Positions 49,601-62,026 of a stretch of DNA of 64,000 nucleotides are shown here, piece after piece. The translations under genes were made by a program, and so were the position numbers. Each line of letters opens with the position of its first letter. The first letter of the stretch is position 1. Origin of the DNA: Ricinus communis (lineage: Eukaryota > Streptophyta > Magnoliopsida > Malpighiales > Euphorbiaceae); contig NC_063263.1 of assembly GCF_019578655.1 (NCBI RefSeq), forward strand, positions 18,165,001 through 18,229,000, in the 5' to 3' direction. The notes below the pieces were generated by a model. It saw only the letters and a list, made by a program, of their open reading frames with translations. It did not search any database and was not told the origin of the DNA.

Positions 49601-51331
49601 ACATTAACAAAGAATATGAAAATTTTTACTAAAATGAAACAATGCATTTTACAGATACATATGAGTGAGCATCTCATCTCATGACTCATTTTTTTAATAG
49701 TTAAATACACATAAGCAGAAAAACACTGTGTTCTGTATCGTGGTGGCCAAATTCTATTTTAGTTAAGAAATATAAAGATTGGACATTTATGAGATAAATT
49801 TAATAGTACCCATTAAATTATTAAAATGTTAAAAATTTAGGTATTTTTGGATAATTAAACCAAAAGTAAAATGGAAAAGGTTTTGAAAAATTGAAAGTGA
49901 TGGTAATGTCATTAAAAAAAATATGTGCAAGGACATGGTGTTTCTAATTGATGAAATCCTAAAAAGTTTCTAAACACCTCTAGTAATATGGACTCTATCC
50001 TGAGTTTTATATTTTAAATGCTATATAAAATTGCTCTATCATAAAAAAGTAACAAAAACCTTTATGGAATATTATACAACTTCTACCTCTATATGCAAAC
50101 AATCTTCAATAATAGCATGAGTCAAATTACTCTTCTACATTTGACTGTATCAAAGACTTATAGATTTTTTTGTACTTTAAAGGAATGCGATAGGCAGTTG
50201 CGGTGTTGACAATTGTTTTTTCGAGCCAAAACTTGTCAATCACCTTCATCTCGATAAGTTTATGGTAAAGCCTCTTCCTCTTGTTCATTGCTCTTTTCAA
50301 TCAAACACTCCTTCAAAAGATACTTGATGTAATTTTTTGCCAACCGAGTCAAGTCCTCACAGGTGATAATATAAACATATTGCAGTAAAATAATTCAATA
50401 ATATATCAATTTACATAATAGAAGCCATTGTTTCTAGAAAACTTAAGCAATCCATAATACATTAAGGTGACACTCATTTTAAAACATATATATCAGGGAG
50501 ATGTGAAATCTAACACAAGTGACTTTTGCAAGTGTAAGACAAACAACATAGCCAGATAATATTTGAACCAACTTGGATAAAATTTGTATAGTAAAACATA
50601 TAAAACATACAAAAATATATACTGAAAGAAAAAAGCAGAAGAAATCAAATTATATATTCAAAGTGGGAAGAAAGTAATATGTTATCAAAGAATAAATAAA
50701 TAAACTTCATTAATTAGAAACACCATGTCCTTGCAGATACTTTTTTAACATGATATTACCATCACTCTCAATTTTTTTCTCATTTAAGTATTAAATTAAG
50801 CTTAATAATAGAATTAAAAATTCATATTCTAATAATTTCCTTTTTCCAATGGCTTTTCTCCATTGACTAAAAGGTCAACTTAAAACAATTTATGATAAAA
50901 GATACATATTTTCTCTGTAAGAACAAAGAGGTGAATTATATACAAAATAAAGAAAATCTACTCATCATATAAAAGAAACAAAAGCAAGAGATAAATGTAA
51001 AAAATATTGGTTTTTTGGGTCTTATTTTGTTAACTTTTTCTTATATCAACACAAGACATTCCATACAACTTGCAATGCTAGATGGTGTAATATAGAGATT
51101 GCAGGTTATCTGAAACACCACAACAGGTAAAAGAAGATTTTATTAGCAAAAAGATAAAAACAGTGGTGGCCAAGACTACTTGAAGACTTTCATCCATGGT
51201 TCCTAGAAGGGCATCATCCTCCAATTCTCCAGCATCATCCCCACCAACGCTACTGCCACCATCATGAGGTGGGTTTTTTTTCTACTCTTTCCATCATAAA
51301 TTTCTTGTTTTGTTTTATTAGTTGTCCTATA
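49601..51331. other. AT-rich spacer containing a small inverted-repeat element
   Basis: No coding region is supported. The only structured feature is the 0.9 kb inverted-repeat unit annotated separately at 49891-50772. Confidence 0.55.
49891..50772. mobile_element. Candidate non-autonomous DNA element with inverted-repeat ends
   Basis: Two arms of about 67 bases, 49891-49957 and 50705-50772, are inverse copies of each other at roughly 80-85 percent identity by eye. Both contain GCAAGGACATGGTGTTTCTA on one strand or the other. About 750 bases of AT-rich, non-coding sequence lie between. This fits an old MITE-like or foldback element. I could not define exact termini or a target duplication, so the boundaries are those of the visible arms. 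Confidence 0.55.
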
Positions 51332-51863
51332 TATTAGGATTTTAATCTTTTTTACTTGGGCTTACATATTTAATAACAATTATATGAATAACTGTTTTAT
51401 GAGTGAGCTTATTTAAAGTGATTCAGTTATGTAGAGCCCATAAACTTCTAGATTTGGGTGTAGGTTAAATGGGTGGATACTGTTTTTTTTTACCCATATA
51501 GACTTAATGAGATCCTATTAGAATATAAAGACTCATTGATTATTGTTCCTAATACGTCAAATTATATAATAACTTCTATTTTCTACCCATTAAAGATAGA
51601 AGGCGAAAAAATCCAAAGGAACTTAGAGATTTAACTGATGAAAGTCATACTTCTTGATTCATGCACTCATTCATCATTCATTTTGCAAAAGATTTGATTG
51701 CAATAATGAACATAAGTATTTATGGCTAAACTTTCTTAATAATTATGACATGATCGTTTTGGATATTAAGATTTGATGATCAATATGGATTTTAATATTT
51801 ATGATTTATATGTGTTTTCTTGGATGATTTATTGATCATTATTATAGTTAATAAAATCTAACA
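51332..51863 (+). repeat. 5' LTR of the copia element
   Basis: Matches 59141-59666 throughout, for example in GGGCTTACATATTTAATAAC and GTTAAATGGGTGGATACTGT. Its first bases are TATTAGGATT where the 3' copy has TGTTAGGATT, so the TG end has mutated. It ends TCTAACA just before the primer-binding site. Confidence 0.88.
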
Positions 51864-51865
51864 AG

Positions 51866-51876
51866 TGGTATCAGAG
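51866..51876 (+). other. Primer-binding site of the copia element
   Basis: TGGTATCAGAG, matching initiator-Met tRNA, two bases after the 5' LTR. It sets the element's orientation as plus. Confidence 0.88.
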
Positions 51877-53040
51877 TACATATTATGTCAAATTATTAGG
51901 ATTAAAAGTTGGATTTTTCACATAATTATGTTTGATTTGCATTATGGAGCCTTACATGTTCATCACGTTTTGAAGTTTTTATTTGATTGGTAAACTTTTA
52001 ATGTATGTGATTTGCAAGTATATAGGTTGTACGACAATATTATTAGGATGTTTGAACTTTATCAAATATGTAAATTCATGGTTTTACATACACCGGTTGT
52101 TATCAAGATTTCAAACTCAGTTAATTGAAACATGTTACCAAAGTAGCCTCTATTATATAAAAATAATTTAATTTGAAACATAAACATTTTGTGTCTTCAT
52201 TGTTTATACGAATGTTGATTAATCCAAAGGAGGGGTTAATATTTGGCTAACTAATGAAAACACTTGCGATGATAAATTATAGCCGGTCCAAAGAAAGGCT
52301 GTTTTTTGACAAGATTAATTATCAACATTTGAGTGTTGCGTTGAGAGTACCATTTACAATTGACATCTTTGTAAAAACACTGAATGTCAAATTGTGTTAG
52401 GTATATTATTATGTCACTTTTATGACATGTTTGTTAATTGTGTGATGTTTCTTGTTCTCTATTTAGTTTTAGCAATTACAAATAATGTTTCTGCTCAAAT
52501 AAATGTCATTTCTATATTAAATGGTATAAATTTTAAAGTCTGGATAAAGAATGTGGAAATTGAACTCGGCTGTATGGATTTAAACCTTGCACTAGGGACA
52601 AAGTGACCTACTTTAGCTGAAGATGCTTTAAATGAGGCTAAAGTTGAAAAGTGAGATCACTCTAACCACATGAGTCTAATGATCATGAAACATTCCATAT
52701 AGGAAGCATTTCAGAGCTCTATTTTTAAGAGCAATAATGCTAAGTAATTTCTTATGGCAATACAATAGTATTTTGCAAAGAATGAGAAATTAGAAATAAG
52801 TAACCATTTATTTGCTATGTTTTCTATGAGGTATAAGGGAGTATATTATAGAAATGTCAAACCGTGCTAAAATACTAAAGATAATAAAGTTAGAGATAAG
52901 TGCATCTAGTTCTTATTTCTCTTTCTACGCAATTCAATCAATTTAAGGTGAATTATAATACTCAAAAGAATAAATGGACTCTTAATGAACTCAGTTCATA
53001 ATGTGTGAAAAAATAGGAAAGAATCTAGAGGGATAAGATT

Positions 53041-53045
53041 GAAAT
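53041..53045. repeat. Left target-site duplication of solo LTR 2 (GAAAT)
   Basis: GAAAT here and GAAAG at 55858-55862 agree at four of five bases, consistent with one later mutation. Confidence 0.7.
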
Positions 53046-53839
53046 TATAATACCCGGAATTTTTTCTTTTTAATAATAATAATATTAGTAATAATTAATA
53101 ACGATTTTTATTTAAATTAATATTACTTTATTTTTAATTGATTTAATTGGGATAATTCAAAATAGAATTTCAATACTATATAAAAATAAGAGAATTATTT
53201 TTCTATATCTAATTAGTTTGATTTTTAAAACGTAAATTTCTTAGAAAATAAATTATATTTTTTGTCACTTAATTTTCTCCCAATATGAATATATAACTTG
53301 AAATTCTATATTTGAGAGTTATGAAAGAATTAGTAAATAATATTTTATAAAAGAATTTATTTAGGAATGATAAATTTTAATTATCTAATAGTGTTGATTT
53401 TAATTGGAAAATAGTTAGAAAATTGATTAACTAAGTTTTAGGACTAAATTGACAATTAATTGTGGAATAAGGATTAAAATATAATTGTTTTAGATTGGGG
53501 TTTTAAATGAAAATTTGTATGGTTGGTAATTTTGTAATTAAATGTGTCGGTAAGGGTATTTTGATAATTTTACTTTTAAAAAGCAAGGGTAAATAAGTAA
53601 TTCTATATTTTCAATAATTTTAGTTTGGCCCAAATTAAGTAGTTAGGGACTTAATTGAAAAGCTAAAGAAAAGTTGAAGGGTTAATTAGAAATTTTACAG
53701 GGCAAAATTTTTAGTAACTAAAAAGTTGAGAGACTAAATGGTAAAGAAGAAAAGTTTAGGGACTAAATACCGATAAGGAAAGAAAGGAAAAGAAAAAAAA
53801 GAAAAGAAGAAGGAAGAGAATTGGGAAGAGAGAGAGAAG

Positions 53840-54370
53840 GAGGAGAAGAGGGGCGATGTCCGGCACCGTGGGCGGCCATGAGTGCAAATGCTCGATGTGA
53901 TGGGGAGAGCATGAGTAAGCGGCATCGACTTTCCGACGCCATTCCAGGCATTTCCGGCGTCCAATGGCGGCGAGGTTGGTCTCTTTTTGACCGGTGAGTT
54001 GAGAGCTTCCTTTTGGGAGTTGCAGCGTCAGTTTTGGTGGCCGGAGGAAGGAGTTCCGACGAGGTGAAGGCAGCCAGAATTTTAGATTTTTTTGGTGAGT
54101 TTCGGCGAGGGATGGATGATCGGATGGCATATCCGGACTCTCCTCAGCTCAAGCTTTCCAATGGCAGAGGTTTTGCGGCGATCGGACTCCGTTTGAGAGT
54201 CGATGGCCGAGATCGTCCGTAAATTTCTCCAGATGATCAGGGGTAAGATCAAAGAATCGAAAGCTGGAATCATCATCAGCGAGTTGTCTCGAGTCCGTAG
54301 GCTTGCTCGGATCGTCGATCAGACTCCAACGGTTGGAGGCGAGTTGACCGAGTGATTAAGCGTCTCGGTA
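53840..54370 (+). other. GC-rich block within solo LTR 2
   Basis: Counterpart of 25270-25700 in copy 1. An open plus-strand frame (54013-54222) includes YPDSPQLKL, also present in copy 1 in the same LTR sense. No domain is recognised. Confidence 0.5.
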
Positions 54371-55099
54371 ATTCTTTAGACCATAGATTTTAAAGGTTGT
54401 TGATATAAATTATGTGTTTATTTAATTATGTTGAGCATTAGAAAAATATTGTGAGGATTGTTAGTTAAAATAATTAATTGTCAGACCGCCTACCAATAAT
54501 CGTGTTTTATGTTATGTTGCAGAGTCGAAAAAATTATAGCAATTTTAGTGGTCCGACTGCTGTTAATTAATCTCTGTATATTTGAAGTATTTTCTGGCAG
54601 GTCTTGGACCCGTTATACGGGGGGTAGATGTCTGTAATTTAGGAGAGATTCTGCCGAATTTTGGATAGAATTCTTTCGAGTCAAGATTCTTAGATAATAA
54701 TTCTGGGAGTCTAGGCCTAGGGTTAATTGCCAAAGGTTTTATATTTACTGATTGAATTGTTCCCGTGATTAGATAAATTCATCAGTTCGGCTCACTCCAC
54801 TCGAGGAATCGGAGCAGGGCTAGGAGGTCGTCAGAACTGTGAGTTAAAATCATATATCTACTTCACATTTGTGTCATGCTAAAGTTTTTCCGGGCAGTTC
54901 TGATTAAATGGTTTAAGATTTTAATTATTTATTTAATTATTATTTATATATGTTTCATTTCCTGCATTATAGCTATTGTGATTCCATGTTGAATCGAGAT
55001 GAGACGGCAGTAAAACATGCCACCTGATGGGTTGCATCAGGACCGCGTGCGCAGCGGTATGAATTTGAGTCAAGTAATAGAAGAATGGTTTAGAATTTG

Positions 55100-55260
55100 C
55101 CCTTGGTCAAGTTTAACTCTCCAGGCTGAATAAAGTGAGTTGCCCGAGTAAAGGTCCCTGGTCGAGCATTGCTCTCTGGGCACTTGCTTAGTTGGAAATT
55201 TAAGTGACCATACTAGATTTAAGGATCCTAGTCGAGTTTCGCTCTCTGGGCGCTAGTTAT
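55100..55260 (+). repeat. Tandem repeat inside solo LTR 2
   Basis: Two clear blocks (TCCCTGGTCGAGCATTGCTC, then TCTGGGC, near 55155; and a diverged copy near 55227) plus a weaker one near 55100. They are the inverse of the blocks at 24317-24475. Confidence 0.75.
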
Positions 55261-55857
55261 GTTGGAACGAGAGAGCCGAAAGGCTAAGATTGTTTAGTAA
55301 TGGGGATTAGGGTTCTACTGAAGTATTCTGTCCCGTAACATGTGAAATTTATTTTTCAGAAGCATGGCATGACACATATTTTTGTATGACGTAATATTTT
55401 ATTTTTAAATTAAATAAATGTTTTACTGAAGTGTTTGTGTTCGTTTTTGGATATATGATTTTAATTCACTCCCGAGACTAACAATCTCAATTTAACTGTT
55501 TTTCAGGTGTGGTTAGTTTTTCCGTAGTTTCTTTTCATCTAGCAGCCTGATTCCTTCATCTTCGGGTTTAACGTAATTGATTTTTGGTATATTTGACTTT
55601 AAACTTCTAGAATCTCCGCAGTAGAAATTTTAGATTTATCATTTTGAAATTTTATATAAATTCAGGTCTTGCCTATTCATGCTGGTAGTCTAAATTCTAA
55701 ATATGTAGAATCTGATGGTTAAGGTTAATTGTGGATCAGTGCTATTGGATTGAAATTTGATCAAGTTAGTAAATAGTCAGGCTTACTACGGATTTAATGG
55801 CCTTACACCTATCCACTCCCTAGTGCCAGTCACGGGCCTACAAATCAGGTCGTGACA

Positions 55858-55862
55858 GAAAG
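55858..55862. repeat. Right target-site duplication of solo LTR 2 (GAAAG)
   Basis: Pairs with GAAAT at 53041-53045. Confidence 0.7.
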
Positions 55863-58800
55863 TGCTCACTTAGCATTAATCTCTCAAAATAACACTAAGA
55901 ATATGCAACTGAAACACCTTCATAGAAAAAGATAAAGAAGCAAAGTAATGAATTCATTTATTTTTTTCTGCAAAAAAGAGAGGACACATGAAGAAAGAGT
56001 GTTCTAAATACGCCAACTATCGTGCAAAGAAGGATAAAGTTCTCGCTTTAGTTTGTTCAAAAGCTAATTTGGCTTTTGTACCTATATAAACTTTATGGTT
56101 AGATTATGGTGCTACTACTCACCTAAGTACGTCTATGTTGGGCTATCTCTAGAGTCGACGACCAATTGATACTGAAAGATTCACCTATGTAGCCAATAGT
56201 TCTTGTGAAAGCTATAAGGCTTTTTAGATTAAGCCTAAATACTGATTACTATTTGGATTTAGTTTAGACTTTTGTTGCTCCATTATTTAAACGGGATTTA
56301 GTTTCTATTTTCTCTTTAAAAAAATATGGATACTTTTGTGGTTTTGGAAATAATAAAGTTAATATCTCAATTCAAGTTTTATTACTACTGATATTTTAGT
56401 TGATCTTCCTTATATGCTAGAAACTATTGCTTTCCGTAATGAAATCATGTACAGAGCATAAATTAACTGAGAAATCTGATTTCCTATGGCATAAGCATTT
56501 AGATCATATTTCTAAATAAAAAATTTAGAGGCTTGTGTCAAATGGAATTCTTGATTCTATTGATTTAACAAACTTTAAATTTTGTATTGAGTGCATTAAA
56601 GGAAAGACAACAAACATAAAGAAACCACGTGCCAATAGATGTACAAAAGTCTTGGAACAAATATATACAAATATTTGTGGTCCATTCCCTACATTAGCAC
56701 GAAATAGTCAATAATACTTTATTGTGTTCATAGGCGACTACTCAAGATATGGCTACCTATATTTAATAAGTGAGAAGTCTCAATCTCTAAACATGTTTAA
56801 GTCTTACAAAGCTGAAGTCGAACTAACTTGGTAAGAAAATTAAAACTTTCAAATTTGACCGTGGTGGAGAATACTATAGCAAATATGATGGATCAAGTGA
56901 ACAACGTCTAGGATCCTTTGCTAACTTTCTAAAACAATGCGATATCATCCTACAGTACACTATGCTGAACAAACCTAGCATGAATGATGTTACTTAAAGA
57001 TGAAACAAGACACTTAAGGACACAGTAAGAAGTATGATCACTCATTCTTCTTTATTAGAATCTCTTTAAGAAGAAGCATTTATTATTATCTTCACAACCT
57101 CAAGAAGTGTTATTAAGGAGATCAACCAGATGATTATTACATATTCCTTCTAGAACAAGAAGATTTTACAGGCTTAGCGAAAGATGATCCAATCAACCTT
57201 CACGAAGCTCTTCAAAGTTCCAATTCTCAATGTTGGATCAGTGCCATACATGAAGAGATGAGATCCATGAAAGACAATGACATTTGGGATCTTGTAGAGT
57301 TGCCTAAATGTGCGAACCCATTAGTTTTAAATGGATATTTAAAGTCAAAGAGACTCAAACGCAATGTTAAAATATATAAGGCTCGTTTAACTGCTAAAAG
57401 AATTCACTCAAAAGGAAGGCATTGACTATTAAGAGAAATTTTCTCAAGTTTTATCAAACGACTCTTTTAGGATAATAATGACACTTATTCTCATTTTGAT
57501 GTAGAGCTACATCAGATGGATGTAAAGACAACATTTCTTAATGGAGACATTGATAAAACGATTTACATAGTTCAGCCAGAAAATTCAAATCTAAAGATTC
57601 AAAGTCTATGATTTGTAAATTAAAGAAATCTATTTATAGTTTTAAACAGGCTTCTTGCTAATGGTATCATAAAATTCATCACGTGATTACCTCATATAGT
57701 TTTATAGTAAATAGTTGATGATTATGTATATCACAAGTTTAGTTGGAGTCAGTTTATCTTTCTTGTGTTGTATATTGATGACATACAGTTGGCTAGTACA
57801 ATATAGGTCTTTTGCATGAAATCAAGAGATTTCTCACTAAAAATTTTGAGATGAAGAATCTTAGGGACGCCAATTTTGTATTAGGCGTACAAATATTATG
57901 AGATCGCTCTCAAGGTATTCTTCCTTATTACAAAAGGGCTATATAAAAAAAGTACTAAGTAGATGCGGCATGAAAGATTACTCATTAGGAGATATACTTG
58001 TAGCTAAAGGAGACAAGTTCAGTCTCAAGCAATGCCCCAAGAGTGACCTTGAAAAAAAAGGAGATGCAGAAGATTCCATATACATCAGCAATTGAAAGTC
58101 TAATGTATGCTCAAGTTTGTATTCATCTCGATATAATATTTGTAGTGGGACTATTAGGCAGATACCTAAGAACCTCAGAATGCATCATTGAAAATCAGCC
58201 ACATGGATATGCGGTATTTATAAAGAACAATGAACTTCATGCTAACATATAAAAGATTGAACAGTTTAGAGATCATTGGATATTCTGATTCTGATTTTAT
58301 GGGATGCCAAGATAGTAAATGATCCACTTCGGGCTATGTTTTTTTATTGGCTAGAGGAGCTATATCTTGAAAAAGTGTCAAACAAACACTCATAGCTTCT
58401 TCAACCATGGTTGTAGAGTTCATAGCTTATTTTGAGGCATCTAATTATGAGATATGACTACAAAATTTAGTCACTGGGTTGCATGTAGCTAATGGCCATT
58501 AAAATTATTACATGATAATAAGTCTACAGTTTCATATTCTAATAACAACAGAAGCTCTATAAATTCAAAATATGTTAAAATCAAGTTTCTGTCTGCTAAA
58601 AAGAGTTCAGAGTGCTCAAATTTGTATAGAATATATAGGGACAAACTCCATGATAGCATATCCATTGACTAAGAGATTGCCACCCAAGGACTTTCATGAG
58701 CACACCGCTAATATGGGTGTAGGCATATTTAGTGATACCCTGATTTATTGGAAGTTTCACTTTTGAATGTTCTATAAATTGATACATATTTATATGGTTA

Positions 58801-59140
58801 CATTTATGCATAATAAAGTTTATGATTCATTTCATTTATTATACCTCTGAGTTTGTTGTGATTTTGGATTGATCTCTCTAAAGAATAAAGTAGAACCAGT
58901 TGGAAATAAGCATGTTTGGAGATCACATTACATGTAATTTTCATGCCACTCATCGATACTTGATCTATGTCATGAATATATTAATATGTTGAGCATGGGA
59001 GGTTTAGTCATGCCTGTATATGACGAAAGCTGCCATGATCTCATATTGATATAGAACATAGACTAAATTGTACCTAGGGAAAAGTCTAAAGAAGTTTGAT
59101 ATAATTGTTTCAGGTTTCATATGTAGCCCAAATGAGAGAT

Positions 59141-59666
59141 TGTTAGGATTTAATCTTTATTTTGCGGGCTTACATATTTAATAACAGCTATGTTAATAAC
59201 TATTTTATCAGTGGACTTATTTATAGTGATTCATTTATGTAGAGCCTATAGACTTCTGGATTTTGGTGTGAGTTAAATGGGTGGATACTGTTTTTGGACC
59301 CATATAGGCTCAGTAGGATCCTATTAGGTTAAAATGTAAAGACTCCTAGGTTATGGTTTTTAATATGTCAAATTATACGACAGCTTTTATCCTCTACTCA
59401 TCAGAGACAGAAAACAAGAAACCCTAATGAATTCAAAAATTTGACTGAGAAAAGTCATACTTGTTGATTTAAGCTTCATACAACATTCATTTCACACAAA
59501 AATTGATTGGTATAATAAAGACAAGTATTTATGCCTAAATTTTCTTAAAAAATATGACATGATAATTTTAGATATTAGAATTTGATAATCAATATGGATT
59601 TTGATACCTATGATTTGTATTTATTTTCTTGAATAATTTTTTTTATCATTATAATAGTTAATAACA
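59141..59666 (+). repeat. 3' LTR of the copia element
   Basis: Starts TGTTAGGATTTAATC after a purine-rich tract (AATGAGAGA, about 59131-59139) and ends GTTAATAACA. It is the partner of 51332-51863. Confidence 0.88.
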
Positions 59667-59939
59667 GAAAATGCTTGAATATATCAAGCTCACATCATCA
59701 TATGTCATTAGTTTATGCTGGCATATAAAAGCTGGGGTCTCAAAAATACAATTTAGACTAAAGAGGGCATAATAGTACAAGTATATACTCTTACACAAAA
59801 AAGGAGACTAAGGATAATCAAGTAGAATATATCAAATAGACTACGCCAGTAAACTGGGTGTAACTCAGTTCACATCATACTAGGATTATATGTCTAAATT
59901 AAAAATTGATCTTATTTGAACTCAAAAATAAAAGTCCTA

Positions 59940-60110
59940 ACTAGACAAGTAAATATCCTAAAAATATAACAAATTCGAGAAAATCAATCCAGAAGAGATT
60001 GGAAGTTACTCGTATAAACTATCCTACTTCGAGCAGGATTAGGATGATCCTAAGGGTCCTATATAAAGGCATCACTGCAAAGACCCATAATTACATTTAT
60101 AATTCAATTT
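59940..60110 (+). mobile_element. Possible solo-LTR or LTR fragment with TATA box
   Basis: The stretch CTACTTCGAGCAGGATTAGG, followed by GGTCCTATATAAAGGCATC and a pyrimidine-poor leader, resembles the promoter part of plant LTRs. No ends, duplications or second copy are present in this window. Confidence 0.35.
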
Positions 60111-60950
60111 TTTTTTAATTTTCAGAATTTTTTTATTAATTTGATTATCAAAGTGAATAACCGGACAATATTATCTTTCAATATGCTAAACTAATATTTT
60201 ATAAAAATATTAAAACTTCAACTCAATTAGAAAATCATTGTTGACAGTAACTAACACATGACCCATATAAAGTAAATTAGCTGAGAAGTGGCGATGAAAT
60301 ACGGGAATTTGCATGGACTCAAAATGTCAAGCCCTCTCTACGCATGCTGACATCATATTTATTACCATATGACATGGGAAACACGTTTTGCCAATTTTGT
60401 AAGTCTAAATTCTTATGTACATGGCTTAAGTCTAAAATATTGCATTTAGTTTATCAATAATGAAATATTAAACATAATTAGTTGATTAATATTAAATTAT
60501 GTTAATAATTATTAAAAAATTTATAAATTTATAATATGATATCATATATATTTATAATACATTAATAATCAAGGAGTTGTTTTCAATAGCTAAATTGTCA
60601 AGTGCTGTAACTTCTCTTTTGTTGCTCGCTTGCATTCAGTATCCATACATTTACCATTCTTAATGTCTTCTTCCTAAAATTGTATTCTTCAATTAGAACA
60701 TATGCTCTGCTATTTGTTTGTCCAAATTAGAACTGAGAGAGAGAGAGATCCAAACTTATTTGCATGGTGAAATGGGGTCCGGCTGTCATCGTATGTGTTG
60801 AAATAATAAGGAAAACAAGAACAGGTGGATTTAATTCTTACACTTGCATCCTGAAGTGGTTTTTCTTTTGAACGTTTTTAATGACGTAGAACACTTTGGC
60901 CGTATTGCATTTGCTCGTGAATGAATTATGTATATTTTAATATTTTTAAA

Positions 60951-60954
<4 letters not shown>

Positions 60955-60999
<45 letters not shown>
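60955..60999. repeat. (AT)n microsatellite
   Basis: A perfect AT dinucleotide run of about 22 units. Confidence 0.95.
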
Positions 61000-61009
<10 letters not shown>

Positions 61010-62026
61010 TTTATATATTATAAAATTTTTAAAATTATTATTTAATACATTCTGACTTTTCAATTTTATTAAAATTCTTAATTTTCTTAATCTAATGTAT
61101 TCCCCTTAATGACTTAGGTGTTTTGTAATACTGCGTTTAAGATAAGTGGTATGTAATTTAATTGCTTCAAATTTCTTTTAAACAGAAGATGAATCTGTTA
61201 AGAAGGTGAAGAAACAGACATAAACCATTAATTGCTGAGAAACTAGGAGCAATTGTAATCCAACTGTGGAATTGACACGATTAAGAAGCTACTCCTTTTT
61301 GTACTTGACTTGGGAAAGTTGGTCTGGTCCATAAATCTTTTTTAGGTATTATTTGATTGTGATGTTATATTTCCCATTAATAAATCTTTGCTAGCAATTG
61401 ATTGCTTGTTCTTTCCCATTTTGCTTCTATTGCCTGTTGCATTTTACATATTTTCATGAGATAAGAGACATGTTAAAATGGTCAAGTTCTGAATTTAGAT
61501 CTTCCAAATATGGAGTTTTAGAGGAAACTACCAGCACCCTCCTAAATAAGGAAAATATATCTCTAAACCAACATCACAAAACCCTCATATAGTTCATAGA
61601 TTCAAACTGCATTTTTTTTAATATGATCTGAGTTCTTTGGTTATGCATTCTAAGTCTTTATTTAAGACCTTTTCTTTGATGAATGGAATGTAATCAATTT
61701 CATGTTGAAACAAAGGAAAAGAAGAATACTCATGTCCCATTCAACTAAGCAGCACCCAATAAAAAACAAAAATAATAATAATAATAAAGAAAGAATGAAC
61801 AAGAGAAAAGGATTGGCAACATGTAATAATCAATGATTAAAGCAATCAGGGGGGAAGAAAACCCAAATTCTTACAATCAAACCATGATTTCCTATCTGTT
61901 GCTTTTATTATATTACATCAGCATTTTTGTAACTCAAAATATCACCATACACTCAATCAAATGACACCAAAAGGTATAAAAAGAAAAATTTAAAAAAAAA
62001 AAGATGTTAAAAATATAGGCAATAAT

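Larger units (their letters stand above)
53046..55857 (+). mobile_element. Solo-LTR-like insertion 2 (2812 bp)
   Basis: A second member of the 23626-26251 family, in opposite orientation. It begins TATAATACCCGGAATTTT (a mutated TGTAACACCCGG-type end) and ends TCGTGACA, and 4-of-5-matching duplications flank it. Shared landmarks with copy 1 are the GC-rich block (about 53840-54370), a phrase around ACGGGGGGTAGATG (54618) matching CCCCCCGTAAAAACG in copy 1, and the CTCTCTGGGC tandem blocks (about 55100-55260). Copy 1 gives a clear 5 bp duplication, so the ends are well supported. It carries no retrotransposon proteins. Confidence 0.85.
52394..58766 (+). pseudogene. Copia gag-pol remnants, heavily frame-broken
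   Basis: Recognisable pieces in order are as follows. Gag at about 52490-52605: LNGINFKVWIKNVEIELGCM. Zinc knuckle at about 55965-56000: CKKRGHMKKEC. Protease-like: WLDYGATTHLSTS (about 56095). Integrase: ICGPFPT and GDYSRYGYLYLISEKSQS (about 56670-56800). Reverse transcriptase: HEEMRSMKDNDIWDLVELPK (about 57250) and KTTFLNGDIDKTIY (about 57525), then KFSLKQCPKSDLEKK (about 58014). RNase H: YSDSDFMGC and STSGYVFLLARGAIS (about 58280-58370), then a C-terminal MIAYPLTKRLPPKDFHEH (about 58650). Multiple stops and frameshifts make it non-functional. The solo LTR interrupts it between gag and zinc knuckle. Confidence 0.87.
51332..59666 (+). mobile_element. Decayed Ty1/copia retrotransposon
   Basis: LTRs of about 530 bases (51332-51863 and 59141-59666) flank a degraded gag-pol in copia order: gag, protease, integrase, reverse transcriptase, RNase H. 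The primer-binding site lies at 51866-51876. No flanking target duplication was found (CTATA on the left, GAAAA on the right), and the LTRs differ at many positions, so the insertion is old. A 2812 bp solo LTR of another family interrupts gag at 53046-55857. Confidence 0.88.
59667..62026. other. Intergenic DNA between the copia element and the IQD gene
   Basis: No gene is recognised. A possible LTR fragment lies at 59940-60110 and an (AT)n run at 60955-60999. The right end must include the 3' untranslated region of the minus-strand IQD gene. Confidence 0.55.

Noticed and set aside
59021..59045. AAGCTGCCATGATCT, similar to part of miR167
   Set aside because: It lacks the central bases of the miRNA, lies just upstream of the 3' LTR of a decayed copia element, and no folding-back partner was seen nearby.
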